Below are positions 42,792 to 51,567 of a stretch of DNA of 64,000 nt, in pieces; the first letter of the stretch is position 1; each line of letters begins with the position of its first letter. Source of the DNA: Prosthecobacter fusiformis (GTDB taxonomy: Bacteria; Verrucomicrobiota; Verrucomicrobiia; Verrucomicrobiales; Verrucomicrobiaceae); NCBI RefSeq assembly GCF_004364345.1, contig NZ_SOCA01000001.1:558001-622000 (forward strand), given 5' to 3'. A model generated the notes under the pieces. It had not been told where the DNA came from and searched no databases. It saw nothing but the letters and a program-made list of their open reading frames with translations. The position numbers and the translations under genes were made by a program.

Positions 42792-44768
42792 ATGAATAAA
42801 GCCATCCTCGCTCAAGCCGCCAACGAAGCCCGTGGTCTCGCCATGGACGCCGTGCACAAGTGCTCCTCCGGCCACCTCGGCCTGCCCCTCGGCTCGGCTG
42901 AGATCGGCGCGGTCCTTTTTGGTGACTCCCTCCAGTGCAATCCTGATGAGCCGAAGTGGCTCAACCGCGACCGTTTCATCCTTTCCGCCGGCCACGGCTC
43001 CATGTTCATCTATTCCTGGCTGCACCTCAGCGGCTATGCAGTGACCATCGAAGACGTGTCCAATTTCCGCGTCCTGCATTCCATCACCCCAGGCCATCCG
43101 GAGTTTCATGAAACTCCTGGCGTGGAATCCACCACCGGGCCTCTGGGCCAGGGCATCGGCAATGCCGTGGGTTATGCCCTCTCCGGCAAAATGGCCGCCG
43201 CCAAATACAACACGGCTGATCACAAGATCATTGATAATCACATCATCGCCCTGGCCGGTGATGGCTGCCTTCAGGAAGGTGTGGCCCGCGAAGCCGTCGC
43301 CTTTGCCGCCCACAACCACCTGGACAACCTCATCGTCATCTTTGACTCCAACGATGTCACGCTGGATGCCATGGCCAAGGTCACCCAGAGCGAAGACACC
43401 CAGGCACTCTACTTGGCGCTGGGCTGGAATGCAGTGACCATTGATGGCCACGATATCGACGCCGTAAAAGCCGCGATCGAAGAAGCTAAGAAGAGCGATA
43501 ATGGCAAGCCTACAATCATCATCGCCAAGACCATCATTGGCAAAGGCATCCCAGAAGTCGCAGGCACCGCCAAGGGCCACGGCGAAGGTGGCGCGAAGTT
43601 TGTGGACGCCGCCAAAAAAGGCCTGGGCATCCCAGAAGGCACCCACTTCTACGTCAGCGATGAAGTGAAAAATTACTTCTCGGAGCTGAAGGCCCAGCGT
43701 GCCTCTGCCCATGCCGAGTGGAACCAGACCTTCTCCGCCTGGAGCGCCGCCAACCCCGGCCTAGCTGCCGAACTGGATGCCGCCCGCCATGGTACTTTGA
43801 GCGCCGAAGACCTTCTGAAGGTCATCCCTGAATATCCTGCCGAAGGCAAAGCTGCCACCCGCAACAGCGGCGGCGAGATCCTGAATCACTTGGCTAAGGC
43901 CGTCCCTCACCTCATCACCGGAAGCGCCGATCTTTTCGGCTCCACCAAGAACTACATCACCGGTGCCGGTGACTTCAGCGCCACCAACCCGACTGGGCGC
44001 AACATCTGGTTCGGCATCCGTGAGCACGCCATGGGCGCCATCTGCAACGGCATCGCCTATGACGGCCTCTTCCTGGGAAGCTGCGCAACCTTCCTCGTCT
44101 TCGCCGACTATTGCCGCCCCAGCATCCGCCTGGCCGCACTGGCCAAGCTCCCCGTCACTTACATCTTCACGCATGACTCCGTCGGCGTGGGTGAAGACGG
44201 CCCGACCCACCAGCCGGTGGAAACCGTCAGCGGCCTGCGTGTGATCCCGAATCTGGACGTCATCCGCCCAGGCGATGCCGAAGAAGCCGCCGCAGCCTTT
44301 GCCGCAGCCTTCAGCCGTCAGGACGGCCCGACCCTCCTGGCACTCAGCCGTCAGGACCTTCCTCACCAGGGCATCGCCAGCGTGCTCACACGCCGCGAAG
44401 GCACCATCAAAGGCGGTTACGTCCTTGTGAAGGAAAGCGCCCCCCTGGAAGCTATCGTCATCGCCACCGGCTCTGAAGTGCAGCACGCCGTTGAAGGTGC
44501 CAAAGGCAAAAACGGCGTCCGCGTCGTCAGCATGCCTTGCTTTGAACGCTTCGACCGCCAGGACGCCGCTTACCGTGAATCCGTCCTGCCAGCCGCCTGC
44601 ACCAAGCGCATCGCCATCGAAGCCGGCGTCTCCGGCCTCTGGTGGAAATACGTCGGCACCCAGGGCCAGATCATCGGTATCGACCGCTTCGGCATCAGCG
44701 CCCCCGGCAACACCGTCTTCAAGGAACTCGGCATCACCGGCGAAGCCGTCGCCAAGGCTCTCGCCTGA
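42792..44768 (+). CDS. tkt: Transketolase
   Basis: A 658-residue thiamine-diphosphate enzyme of the pentose phosphate pathway, transferring two-carbon units between sugar phosphates. The TPP domain has [23 protein letters not shown] (His near the start), [20 protein letters not shown] and the metal/TPP motif [38 protein letters not shown]. The pyrimidine domain has [24 protein letters not shown] (catalytic Glu) and [19 protein letters not shown]. The C-terminal domain has the usual [10 protein letters not shown]. Length matches bacterial transketolases. A strong terminator follows. The rpiB gene elsewhere in the window belongs to the same pathway. Confidence 0.96.
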   Translation: MNKAILAQAANEARGLAMDAVHKCSSGHLGLPLGSAEIGAVLFGDSLQCNPDEPKWLNRDRFILSAGHGSMFIYSWLHLSGYAVTIEDVSNFRVLHSITPGHPEFHETPGVESTTGPLGQGIGNAVGYALSGKMAAAKYNTADHKIIDNHIIALAGDGCLQEGVAREAVAFAAHNHLDNLIVIFDSNDVTLDAMAKVTQSEDTQALYLALGWNAVTIDGHDIDAVKAAIEEAKKSDNGKPTIIIAKTIIGKGIPEVAGTAKGHGEGGAKFVDAAKKGLGIPEGTHFYVSDEVKNYFSELKAQRASAHAEWNQTFSAWSAANPGLAAELDAARHGTLSAEDLLKVIPEYPAEGKAATRNSGGEILNHLAKAVPHLITGSADLFGSTKNYITGAGDFSATNPTGRNIWFGIREHAMGAICNGIAYDGLFLGSCATFLVFADYCRPSIRLAALAKLPVTYIFTHDSVGVGEDGPTHQPVETVSGLRVIPNLDVIRPGDAEEAAAAFAAAFSRQDGPTLLALSRQDLPHQGIASVLTRREGTIKGGYVLVKESAPLEAIVIATGSEVQHAVEGAKGKNGVRVVSMPCFERFDRQDAAYRESVLPAACTKRIAIEAGVSGLWWKYVGTQGQIIGIDRFGISAPGNTVFKELGITGEAVAKALA

Positions 44769-44805
44769 AGCTGACGCGGCCAAGACCGCCATCAGATCAC
44801 TCATC

Positions 44806-44837
44806 AAGGGAGGCTGGAAACAGCCTCCCTTTTTTTT
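44806..44837 (+). terminator. Rho-independent terminator after tkt
   Basis: GGGAGGCTG (44808-44816) and CAGCCTCCC (44821-44829) pair perfectly around a GAAA loop, followed by eight T. It lies about 38 bases after the stop codon and faces the convergent DUF4132 gene. Confidence 0.93.
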
Positions 44838-44873
44838 GGCTCTCATTCACCTCTGATCCCTGAGGCCCGCCAT

Positions 44874-47525
44874 TCACTTCAACTGCCGCAAAATCGTGGC
44901 ATCTGTGATTTTATCATCGGCGGCCAGTAGGAATGCCTTGCTTAGGATCACGCTCAACACACGATCTCCTTCGAAAGGTAGAAAGACCTTGTCCCCGGCT
45001 TTGTCCACCTGCCCCTGGGCTGGCACAATGCAGAGATATTTGTCCTGCGGCATGATGAGGATGTTACCACTGCCGAGATGGATTTTGTATCCGTGTTTCT
45101 TGCCTTGAACCAGAAGAAACCGGTCCAAGAAAGAACACTGTGAGGCGATCTTTAACCTAGGCACCAGACGTTCCAAAATGGCCTTGCGTGTCTGGGCGGA
45201 GGCATTCAGTCCGCCAAATCCATACTCATGCCAGTAACCGCGCTGCTGCTCATCACGGCCACCGTCTAGCCAGGCCGGATCATTGCCCACACTCGCCACA
45301 CCAACAAACAGGTCCACATCGCGCATGATCTCGGAGAACACCAGCGGATCGACCTCCGCGAGAGGCAGAGGCTCGGCCGCCTGTCCCCAGTTAGGTGTGT
45401 AGCCGCCCCCGCCCGCATGGGCACTCACACCTGCGGCATCATGCGGGTAAAAGCGCACCTGGTCAGTAGCCACGTAACGGTAGGCCCCACTTTCCAAAGT
45501 ATCGGTCCCGTAGTTTGTACCAGCTCCCTCAATCCAGTATTCCGCGCGCAGCCCCCATTGCGTCAGCCAGCGAGTGGCAGGCGCATAACAGTCATCCACC
45601 ATCAGCCGCAGCTTGTTCTTCCAGCCACGGGCCGCACACAGAGCATTGAACTGATGCTGACGCAGCAGATGAGCCGCGAAGCGGTTGGAATACACGTGCG
45701 TCTGCTCCTCCGCCGGAGTCAGCAGATACACCTCCCGATGCGCCTGCTTGAATGGCTGCACGATCTCCCATTCCTCTAAAAATCCCCGCCAGCCCAACAC
45801 CACATCCGCCGACTGGTTCAATGGATGCCATAGCGTTACAGTACTGCCATCATCCGCCAGTTCGATAGGGTGTCCCTGTCGGTTCACCAACGCATCTTTC
45901 AACCAGACGCCAGGAGTGGTGACTCCGTTGGTGGTGAAGTTCCAGATCAACCGCCGGACGAGCACACTCATCAGCGGATGGTCGCAGTAGCGTTCACGCC
46001 AGACAGCCAGCGGCCAAGTTTTGCGCTGGAGATAAAGGTTATCCAGCCTTTCCGACTGGGCAGGCAGCATCTTTTCGATGTCCTTTTTCGCCGCCAAAAA
46101 CTCCTTCACATCCTCGGCAAATTCTGTCTTCAGAGCGGCAGGCAAAGACTTCTGGGCCTTGCCGTCCGCACGCTTCCACATCACCTCGGTGCTGCGTGAG
46201 CTGATGGCCCTCAGCTCCGCCGTAAATTCACCGATCTGCTGCACCAATTCCCCGCTGCCCGTCATTCCATAGGCTGGCACGCTCATTTCCTCCAGTTCCT
46301 CCCTGGGCACGCCGAGCTGCTCCGCCAGCTTGGCCAGAGCCTTGTCAATGGCTGCCTGGGCACCCCCAAATTTAAGCTTCACCTTCAGCAGGGCCAGCTG
46401 TCCCAGCGCATCCGCTGTCCCCATCAGGCCCAGAGCGCCGATGCAGGCATTGCCTACACGAACAGAACGCGATCCCACTTGAGGCATTTTTTTGTAGGCG
46501 CTCAGCCCCAGCCCGGAAAGTAGCCTGGCGGTTTCACGCCCCGGCACCAGTCCGCAAATCCACGCCAGCCCGCGTAGGATGTCCTGATGCGCATCCGTGA
46601 TCACCTGCGTGCCCGCACGCACATGCTGGGACTCTTTAGTCCCTGCCGTGCGCGGCTCATTCACCAGCGGCAGCCATGCTGACATACGCTGAACAAACTC
46701 TGTGCGCCCCTCTTCCCCCTCCATCAAGCCTTCCACCTGTTTCATCCATTTCTGAGAAGGACTAGCGGTGGTAGCTGAAACACAATGACCTAACAAAGAA
46801 CACCAAAAATCGCGCACATCTTTTCCCGCCAGAGACATGTCATGGATTGCTGCATCCGTCCATGCCTCACCCGCCTCCAGGGGTAGATCAGGTGTCCGGC
46901 CAATCGCTCGGTCAATGCGCCGGCTAAGCCGTCGCTCATCGGCACCTGCATAACGCGTAAAGGCCTTTTGAAACTTCAAAAAACCAGCCACCAGCGCTTC
47001 CGTCATCCGCTCTTCCTCCGCTAGCTCTTCAGCAATGCGGACGATCCCGGAAATAGGATAAAGATAAGAGGAAGCGCTTGATCCTCGGCAGACCCATCTC
47101 AGCATAGTGAGGATCTGTTCTTCATTCAGAGGCAGCTTGCGGCCCAGCAGTGAATTCAACAGCGCCAGCGCCACCCTTCTCTTTCGGCTGTTGCGGTCAG
47201 TGCCAAAAAAATTGGCCACCCCATTGTCCATATTTTGTATGACCTCGACAAGAGCCGCCGCTAGTGCCGCCTGCTCCCCGCAATCTACATTCAACATTTC
47301 AGCCCCCGTTTTCGAAGCCTTCGGACTGAATCTGTCCCACTCATTGCGAAGGAGTGGCTCAGCCTCATCCAGATACGACTGGATCTGCTTGTGGTGAAGT
47401 TTGGAAACTGTTTCCCCCGCAACTCGCGTTTCCAGCACAGCCTCAGACATCTTCTCCTCAGCCTTTGCCGGCGGCTCGCCGGATGTTCCTTTGATTTTAT
47501 GAAGAATGTCCTTCAGCCAGTTCAT
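44874..47525 (-). CDS. DUF4132-domain protein
   Basis: An 883-residue soluble protein. The C-terminal half (about 560-840) matches DUF4132: VTLWHPLNQSADVVLGWRGFLEEWEIVQPFKQAHREVYLLTPAE, the RFAAHLLRQHQFNALCAARGWK segment, and DVDLFVGVASVGNDPAWLDGG. The N-terminal half is helical with ARM/HEAT-like repeats (for example RGLAWICGLVPGRETARLLSGLGLSAYKKMPQVGSRSVRVGNACIGALGLMGTADALGQLALLKVKLKF). DUF4132 proteins (YehI/MolR type) are often tied to WGR-domain genes; their function is unknown. The small upstream gene ends 4 bases before it, so the two are co-transcribed. Confidence 0.85.
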   Translation of the reverse strand: MNWLKDILHKIKGTSGEPPAKAEEKMSEAVLETRVAGETVSKLHHKQIQSYLDEAEPLLRNEWDRFSPKASKTGAEMLNVDCGEQAALAAALVEVIQNMDNGVANFFGTDRNSRKRRVALALLNSLLGRKLPLNEEQILTMLRWVCRGSSASSYLYPISGIVRIAEELAEEERMTEALVAGFLKFQKAFTRYAGADERRLSRRIDRAIGRTPDLPLEAGEAWTDAAIHDMSLAGKDVRDFWCSLLGHCVSATTASPSQKWMKQVEGLMEGEEGRTEFVQRMSAWLPLVNEPRTAGTKESQHVRAGTQVITDAHQDILRGLAWICGLVPGRETARLLSGLGLSAYKKMPQVGSRSVRVGNACIGALGLMGTADALGQLALLKVKLKFGGAQAAIDKALAKLAEQLGVPREELEEMSVPAYGMTGSGELVQQIGEFTAELRAISSRSTEVMWKRADGKAQKSLPAALKTEFAEDVKEFLAAKKDIEKMLPAQSERLDNLYLQRKTWPLAVWRERYCDHPLMSVLVRRLIWNFTTNGVTTPGVWLKDALVNRQGHPIELADDGSTVTLWHPLNQSADVVLGWRGFLEEWEIVQPFKQAHREVYLLTPAEEQTHVYSNRFAAHLLRQHQFNALCAARGWKNKLRLMVDDCYAPATRWLTQWGLRAEYWIEGAGTNYGTDTLESGAYRYVATDQVRFYPHDAAGVSAHAGGGGYTPNWGQAAEPLPLAEVDPLVFSEIMRDVDLFVGVASVGNDPAWLDGGRDEQQRGYWHEYGFGGLNASAQTRKAILERLVPRLKIASQCSFLDRFLLVQGKKHGYKIHLGSGNILIMPQDKYLCIVPAQGQVDKAGDKVFLPFEGDRVLSVILSKAFLLAADDKITDATILRQLK

Positions 47526-47529
47526 ACTT

Positions 47530-47916
47530 TTAGCCTCCCACCAGCGGCACCAATTTCACAAAGCTAACCTCCGTATCCGCTTCGATGAGAAATTCCTCAT
47601 CCAGGCTGGATGCCTGCCGGTCTCCGATGAGCATGAAAAAACCGTTGGTTTCGAAGGCTTTCAGCGCCGCCTTGTATTGGCGCTCCCAGTTGACGGGCTT
47701 GAAGATAGCCCCGAGCTTTCCATTCAACCGGGTCTCTTCCTCCGTCGGCTGGATCAGTCCCCAGAAGGTCGTGATCCTGGCCTGAGAATTGTAATCCTGC
47801 ACCTCCTGCCAAATGCGCGCCCTGATGATCTCCCGCACTGGCAGGCGTTCATTAATGGATTCGATGGTGAAGGCACGCACCCGCTCACCGCTGAGAGTTT
47901 CATCTATGACAATCAT
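47530..47916 (-). CDS. Small hypothetical protein co-transcribed with DUF4132
   Basis: A 128-residue protein. The ATG at 47916 starts MIVIDETLSGERVRAFTIES; the frame extends to 48117 but that part is not protein-like. It has an acidic helical region (INERLPVREIIRARIWQEVQDYN), a basic middle and the C-terminal FFMLIGDRQASSLDEEFLIEADTEVSFVKLVPLVGG. No known domain is recognisable. Its stop lies 4 bases before the DUF4132 start, so the two proteins are probably made together and may interact. It is divergent from the KefG-like gene. Confidence 0.7.
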   Translation of the reverse strand: MIVIDETLSGERVRAFTIESINERLPVREIIRARIWQEVQDYNSQARITTFWGLIQPTEEETRLNGKLGAIFKPVNWERQYKAALKAFETNGFFMLIGDRQASSLDEEFLIEADTEVSFVKLVPLVGG

Positions 47917-48031
47917 CAGGAGTCCAATGCAGGCCGGATGAGACCCTTTTGCAAGCCTGGATTTGGCATCCCACGCCCTTGTTTCTCTTTGTTCAGCTTG
48001 GCGGAGACACAAAAATCTGCCATGGAACCCC

Positions 48032-48568
48032 ATGGCCCGCGTCCTTATTCTGTTTGCCCATCCGGCGCTGCATCGCTCCCGCATCAATGTGGCACTGTTG
48101 GAGGCTGTGCAAGGCATGGAGGGTGTGACCTTCCGCGATCTCTATGAGGAGTATCCGAACCTGCACATTGATTTTGAAACTGAGCAGGAGTTGCTGCTCG
48201 AGCATGATGTCATCGTCTGGCAGCATCCCTTTTACTGGTACTCCGCCCCGGCCATCCTGAAGGAATGGCTGGACGTCGTGCTGGAGTATGGATTCGCCTA
48301 TGGCGAAGGAGGCACACGGCTGGCCGGGAAAAAGGTGATGAGCGCGCTGACCACTGGCGGACCCGCTGATGCTTATCAGCGCGGTGGTTACAACCATTAC
48401 ACCGTAAAAGAACTTCTAGCGCCCTTCGACCAGACAGCGCGTCTGTGCGGCATGGAATATCTGGATCCCTTCGTCATCCAGGGTGTGAGGCAACTTACGG
48501 ATGAGCAGGTGCGGGAGTGCGCAGCGGCCTATCGGACCCGGATCGAGGAACTTCGCAGGCTGGTTTAA
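48032..48568 (+). CDS. KefF/KefG-like NAD(P)H:quinone oxidoreductase
   Basis: A 178-residue flavodoxin-fold protein. The ATG at 48032 gives MARVLILFAHPALHRSRINVALLEAV; an upstream frame to 47963 is not protein-like. Family features: LILFAHPALHRS (FMN phosphate loop), HDVIVWQHPFYWYSAPAILKEWLDVVLEYGFAYGEGG and VMSALTTGGPADAYQRGGYNHYTV, which matches the KefG/KefF ancillary proteins of glutathione-gated potassium efflux as well as related quinone reductases. No kefB/kefC gene is nearby, so a simple quinone reductase role is just as likely. It converges on and overlaps the PQQ-like gene by 4 bases. Confidence 0.88.
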   Translation: MARVLILFAHPALHRSRINVALLEAVQGMEGVTFRDLYEEYPNLHIDFETEQELLLEHDVIVWQHPFYWYSAPAILKEWLDVVLEYGFAYGEGGTRLAGKKVMSALTTGGPADAYQRGGYNHYTVKELLAPFDQTARLCGMEYLDPFVIQGVRQLTDEQVRECAAAYRTRIEELRRLV

Positions 48569-49794
48569 TCTTCACCCCACAGCCGCCAGGCGACCAGCGC
48601 GGTATCGGACCTCGCATAGATTTTATTTCCCACAAAGGCAGGATGCGCCCATGTTTTGCCGATCATCTGGTGACGGGCCAGTTCCTCAAAACCTTCAGGC
48701 TGGAGCCGCACATACACAAGTTCACCACTGGCATTGAGTAGCGCGGCCAGGCCTTGGGATTCACGCAGCCAGACCAGGCTCATCTGGGGATTGCGATCCT
48801 TGGGTGTCAGCCTGTTGTCATCGCTCCATCGGATCTTGCCCGTGGCCAGTTCAAAGGCCTGCAATCCTTTGTTTTTGTCCAGGAGGTAAACCATGCCTTC
48901 CTTGTATAAAGGCGAGGACATCAGACCGCACATGTCCTTTTCATTTTCCCAGAGCAAAGTTGGTTGGGCCGTCAGACGAAGAGCCTTGGTCCCATGCCAG
49001 TAACCAGATACGAGAAGGATTCCATCCTGGTATAAAGGCTGGGCGATGCTGACGCCATAAGTGATCTTGTAAGGGTAGGTCCAAAGAGTCTCCCCCGTTT
49101 CAGGATTCAGGCTCTGGATGTTCTCCGGCCCCCAGGCGATGATCTGGCGGATGCCCTCATGGTTGATGATCTCCGGCGTGCAATATCCCGCCGGGTCCGC
49201 CCCTCCGCGCCAGAGCAGCCTGCCGGTGGTCTTGTCCAAGGCCAGCACGCTGCCATCGGGCTGCGCCCCCACATGCAGGAGCACTCGTCCGCCATCCAAA
49301 ACCGGTGATGCGGCAAAGCCCCAGGTGGGGATTTTAGCCGCATGCTCTTTCACGGTATCCACCTGCCACACCACCTTTCCAGACATTGAATCCAGACACA
49401 GAGCCATGCCCGCCGCCCCCAGCACATACGCCCGTCCTTCATCCAGATTGACCGAAGAGCGCGGCCCGGAGGCATACTGCATACGCCCATAAACAGCCGG
49501 CCAGGTGTAAGACCAAAGCAGCTTTCCAGATGCCTCAGCATAACAAAGAATGCGTTCAATATCCGCAGGCTCCTTCGGCCGGTCCAGTACATACACACGC
49601 CCACCGCTCACGGTCACCCCACCGTAGCCACTGCCGATCTCAACCTGCCAGAGTTCCTTCGGCTGCTGACTGGCAAAATCTGCCGGGATGCCTTCAGGAT
49701 TCCAGGCACCATCACCCATCACTCCCCGCCAACGCGGCCAGTCCGCAGCTTGCGCAGAGAGAGTAAAACAGAGGACGAAAAGCCAGATTTTCAT
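48565..49794 (-). CDS. Exported PQQ-like beta-propeller protein
   Basis: A 409-residue secreted protein with signal peptide MKIWLFVLCFTLSAQAADWP. The repeating blades follow the PQQ-like pattern A-x-D-x-x-T/S-G-x-x-x-W: LDSMSGKVVWQVDTVKEH, LDKTTGRLLWRGGAD, LNPETGETLWTYPYK and FELATGKIRWSD, plus a first blade YAEASGKLLWSYTW. Such propellers occur in PQQ enzymes and in BamB-like scaffolds; the calcium/PQQ residues of dehydrogenases are not evident, so a scaffold or substrate-binding role is likely. It is a single gene, divergent from the flavodoxin gene. Confidence 0.88.
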   Translation of the reverse strand: MKIWLFVLCFTLSAQAADWPRWRGVMGDGAWNPEGIPADFASQQPKELWQVEIGSGYGGVTVSGGRVYVLDRPKEPADIERILCYAEASGKLLWSYTWPAVYGRMQYASGPRSSVNLDEGRAYVLGAAGMALCLDSMSGKVVWQVDTVKEHAAKIPTWGFAASPVLDGGRVLLHVGAQPDGSVLALDKTTGRLLWRGGADPAGYCTPEIINHEGIRQIIAWGPENIQSLNPETGETLWTYPYKITYGVSIAQPLYQDGILLVSGYWHGTKALRLTAQPTLLWENEKDMCGLMSSPLYKEGMVYLLDKNKGLQAFELATGKIRWSDDNRLTPKDRNPQMSLVWLRESQGLAALLNASGELVYVRLQPEGFEELARHQMIGKTWAHPAFVGNKIYARSDTALVAWRLWGED

Positions 49795-49907
49795 GAGGAC
49801 AGGAAAGTAGTACGAAGAAGGGCCACGGGTCATTTCCACTACAATTCATGACAAACCAGCAGCAGCAGGTGATGGCAGCCGGAGGAATCATGGGGGGTCA
49901 TCAAACC

Positions 49908-50372
49908 ATGTCCAAGCCCCTCCTCATCCTCTTCGGCACCTTCTCAGGAAACTCAGAATCCTGTGCGGAAAAAGCGGCCCACATGGCCCGGCAGCGCGGT
50001 TATGACCCCGTGCTGGAAAACATGATGGACACCTCCTCCGATGTGCTGCGTCAGTTCGATACCGCCCTGCTCATTACCAGCACCTATGGCGATGGTGATC
50101 CGCCAGATGGCACGGAGAATTTTTATGAGCAAGTGGTCAACCGTCCCCGCTTCCGCCTGGATCATCTGCGTTATTCAGTGCTGGCACTGGGAGACTCTTG
50201 TTATGACCGCTTCTGCCAGTGCGGAAAAGATTACGATGAGGCCCTGGAGGCCCAGGGAGCCACACGCTTCCACGCTCGGGTGGATTGCGACATTGACTAT
50301 GACGAACCCTGCGAGGCCTGGATCGAAGGCGTCTTTGCCGTGCTGGCAGAAGAGCGTCTGCAGGCGGCCTAA
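49908..50372 (+). CDS. Flavodoxin
   Basis: A 154-residue FMN electron carrier. I chose the ATG at 49908 (MSKPLLILFGTFSGNSESC); in-frame ATGs at 49848, 49872 and 49890 are possible, and the one at 49890 has GGAGG upstream. FMN features: TFSGNSESC phosphate loop, ITSTYGDGDPPDGTENFYEQV (the 50s loop) and LGDSCYDRFCQCGKDYD (the 90s loop), the latter typical of the FMN domain of sulfite-reductase-type flavoproteins. The HemS-like gene begins 17 bases later, suggesting a flavodoxin that delivers electrons to that protein or a shared regulon. Confidence 0.9.
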   Translation: MSKPLLILFGTFSGNSESCAEKAAHMARQRGYDPVLENMMDTSSDVLRQFDTALLITSTYGDGDPPDGTENFYEQVVNRPRFRLDHLRYSVLALGDSCYDRFCQCGKDYDEALEAQGATRFHARVDCDIDYDEPCEAWIEGVFAVLAEERLQAA

Positions 50373-50389
50373 CCATCATCTCCTTTTTC

Positions 50390-51394
50390 ATGGATTCCAC
50401 TTCCCGCCATTCTCCGCGCATCGCCTATAGCTTTCCGGCCCAGACCTTCGACCTCCGCAGGGTTCGCCCGGAATGGTGCTTCGAAGCGGACGGTGGAGCC
50501 GCCATGGCCATTCACCTTGATGGAAACTGGCCGCGTTTCTTCAAGCATCTGCGCGAGCTCGGACTAGTCATGGCCACCGCAGCACGCGGCCCGGTCAGCA
50601 TGGCCACTGCTTGGGAGAAACCGTTATTCCAGGCTTACCCCGGCGGAGATGAATGGCTATGCCTGGACTCCGGGGCCGAAATCCGCCCCTCCGCCTTTGG
50701 CGGTGCCATGGCCGTGGTGGAGGATGCAGGCGGTCAGCAGGTGGCCAGCTTCCAATTTTTTGATCGCAGTGGCGAAGGATGCTTGAAGATCCTCGTCACC
50801 AACTGGTCCGACTATGAGGTCTATGAGGACCTCGTCTCCCGCCATGCCAGCGGGCGTCGGACCATCCAATTTGGCCAGAAAGCCGAAACCAGCCCAGAGA
50901 TGCCCGCGCCCGACACAGCGACGGTGCGGCAACTCTGGAATGGCCTCTCGCGCAGCCTGCCTGACACGGTTTTTCCCGGTTTGGAGGGCGTTTCACGCCT
51001 CTCTGCACTGGCAGCCGTGGGGCAGGATCTGGCCTGGCGTCTGCCGCGCAGGGTGGTGCGGCAGGCGCTACAATCTATGACGCTCGCCCAGGTACCCCTG
51101 GGCGGTGCGGTGCGCAATGAGGCCGTCTTTATGCCCACCGGATTTTTCCCCACCCACTGGGGGGACTGTGGTTGCGGCACCACGTTTTTTGGCGAGGCAT
51201 CCCAGCTTACCCTGCGTGGCAGCAGGCACCGCGGTCAGGCCTGGGCCACCCGTTTTCTCCTGGGCGGCGAGGAAATCATCTGCATCGAGATGTTCAATAT
51301 CCGGGGTGAATTCGCGGGTGGTGTGGGCCTCAGGCCCGAATCTTCCCGCAGACACCGTGACCAGTGGAATGAGCTGCTGAAAAGCGCCTCCTGA
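50390..51394 (+). CDS. HemS/ChuX-family haem-handling protein, C-terminal axial His missing
   Basis: A 334-residue protein with the duplicated HemS fold. The N-half (about 20-150) has FDLRRVRPEWCFEADGG, WPRFFKHLRELGLVMATAARG, the Arg of the haem pocket as Arg99 (GAEIRPSAFGGA) and ASFQFFDRSGEGCLKILVTNWSDYEVYEDLVSRH, closely paralleling ChuS/HemS (SIQFFDHQGDALLKVYA pattern). The C-half (about 175-330) keeps the fold (LAWRLPRRVVRQALQ, GTTFFGEASQLTLRG, CIEMFNIRGEFAGGVGLR), but the axial His of ChuS (His193) aligns near residue 190 with a non-His residue. HemS proteins bind or degrade haem using electrons from flavodoxin-type donors. Here the flavodoxin gene is adjacent, so the pair probably handles haem, perhaps by a variant mechanism. 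Confidence 0.7.
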   Translation: MDSTSRHSPRIAYSFPAQTFDLRRVRPEWCFEADGGAAMAIHLDGNWPRFFKHLRELGLVMATAARGPVSMATAWEKPLFQAYPGGDEWLCLDSGAEIRPSAFGGAMAVVEDAGGQQVASFQFFDRSGEGCLKILVTNWSDYEVYEDLVSRHASGRRTIQFGQKAETSPEMPAPDTATVRQLWNGLSRSLPDTVFPGLEGVSRLSALAAVGQDLAWRLPRRVVRQALQSMTLAQVPLGGAVRNEAVFMPTGFFPTHWGDCGCGTTFFGEASQLTLRGSRHRGQAWATRFLLGGEEIICIEMFNIRGEFAGGVGLRPESSRRHRDQWNELLKSAS

Positions 51395-51567
51395 TCCCAT
51401 TCAGAGAACACAGCGCATCCTGGTCATCAGGTGTGGCGTTCTCAATTTCATACGCTTTTCCGTTTTCCCTGCCCACATCTACAGCCTAGTGGGATAACGG
51501 AAATCTCTTGCCCCATCGGGTAAAGCGTGTTCTCTGAACTTTCCAACTCACCCCTCAAACTTCTCAC

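Noticed and set aside
42663..44846. Two minus-strand frames of about 350 codons each opposite tkt
   Set aside because: Transketolase on the plus strand is certain; the antisense frames lack any recognisable domain.
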